Assembly (NCBI RefSeq): GCF_900104765.1
Contig: NZ_LT629737.1
Location: 2,232,001-2,296,000, forward strand
Origin: Gillisia sp. Hel1_33_143
GTDB lineage: Bacteria; Bacteroidota; Bacteroidia; Flavobacteriales; Flavobacteriaceae
DNA: 64,000 bases
Direction: 5' to 3'
The notes beneath the pieces were generated by a model. It saw only the letters and a list, made by a program, of their open reading frames with translations, searched no databases and had not been told where the DNA came from. The position numbers were made by a program, and so were the translations under genes. Positions 63,674-64,000 of this stretch are shown here, in pieces; position 1 is the first letter of the stretch; each line of letters starts with the position of its first letter.

Positions 63674-64000
63674 TTATAGATCTCTTTTTTTCAATAGTTT
63701 ATAAGACATGAATACAAAAAGTCCTGTCCATGCAATTACAATTAGAATTTGATACCAATGTACCCCATAATCCTTATCAAGTTCAGAGCCTATTTGAGAG
63801 GCTGCAGTTTTTATAACATTTAATCTGGATATTGGTTCTACAACAAGATTACTCATTGATTCTAAGGGGAAGAATTGAGCAATGGAATCTGCCACATCAG
63901 AATCTCTAAAAATTTTCCATTTTAAAACCCCATATGCTATGCTCTCTGCGATCCACCATATAAATAAAAATCCTAAAGCGAATGCAGATCTTTTTATAAG
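63674..64000 (-). CDS. 3' end of a membrane protein, possibly an ABC-2-type transporter permease (partial)
   Basis: The frame is open from the stop at 63674 to the window edge and is therefore cut. A GTG at 63893-63895 is not a likely start because the frame continues upstream with SAFALGFLFIWWIAESIAYG, a membrane helix. The visible 108 codons hold that helix, the soluble FFPLESMSNLVVEPIS segment and a C-terminal helix ending MSYKLLKKRDL, a pattern like permease subunits of ABC-2-type exporters in flavobacteria. Confidence 0.6.
   Translation of the reverse strand, partial: LIKRSAFALGFLFIWWIAESIAYGVLKWKIFRDSDVADSIAQFFPLESMSNLVVEPISRLNVIKTAASQIGSELDKDYGVHWYQILIVIAWTGLFVFMSYKLLKKRDL

Overview
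The window looks like a chromosomal segment of a marine- or soil-type member of the Flavobacteriaceae (phylum Bacteroidota). The evidence is the AT-rich composition, promoters of the Bacteroidota form TTG-N19/20-TANNTTTG, a gliding/type IX secretion (type B) C-terminal domain on a 915-residue surface protein, and family-typical gene sets (GH3-like adenylating enzyme, degenerate RibBA, HPHFLFN kinase with LytTR regulator, DUF6952/thioredoxin/AhpC cluster). No rRNA, tRNA, CRISPR array, phage module or complete insertion sequence was seen. The genus cannot be fixed from the sequence alone.

Layout. 0.3-4 kb: yidC and pyrG (minus). 4.1-6.2 kb: a minus-strand set of an AhpD-like protein, a GAF-DHp protein without an ATPase domain, a receiver-only response regulator and a DUF3820 protein. 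6.4-16.5 kb: single housekeeping or accessory genes (FAD-dependent dehydrogenase, GH3-like enzyme, metallopeptidase, cold-shock protein, L,D-transpeptidase, HAD phosphatase, DUF218 protein, nitroreductase, RibBA). 16.5-21 kb: ftsK-lolA-lptF, with ribBA downstream. 21.3-33.9 kb: a block in which every gene is on the plus strand. It starts with a four-gene arsenic operon (arsR, DUF6428, arsenate reductase-like, acr3) and continues with lipoproteins, a serine hydrolase/CPBP protease pair, a DinB-like protein and at least a dozen very small membrane or secreted proteins, several under 60 residues. 33.9-36.2 kb: minus-strand dgkA, tpx, DUF6952, thioredoxin and ahpC. From memory of flavobacterial genomes, tpx-dgkA is normally next to ftsK-lolA-lptF-ribBA, so the 21-34 kb block looks like an insertion in an otherwise conserved neighbourhood.

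36.3-43.2 kb: an NhaC-type antiporter, a trans-sulfuration PLP enzyme with a divergent Lrp/AsnC regulator, lpdA, and a LytTR/HPHFLFN two-component pair whose kinase reading frame is interrupted by an in-frame TGA near its 5' end. 43.4-49.7 kb: a MotA/ExbB-like membrane protein, a 35-residue basic protein, an aldose-epimerase-like protein, a DEAD-box helicase, an FMN reductase, pabB and tilS. 49.7-60.6 kb: dsbD, a CocE/NonD-type hydrolase, an HxlR regulator, an esterase, a DUF2254 protein, Hsp20, a surface protein with tandem YG repeats, and uvrB. 60.7-64 kb: the type IX-secreted PKD protein and the 3' end of a membrane protein running off the window.

The main points for follow-up are the plus-strand island between dgkA and ftsK, Cys-Cys tails on two consecutive ars-operon proteins, a Tpx lacking the usual resolving cysteine, a RibBA whose GTP cyclohydrolase half has lost its zinc cysteines, the ATPase-less GAF-DHp protein, the TGA-interrupted kinase, and a pair of related small membrane proteins at the two sides of the island.
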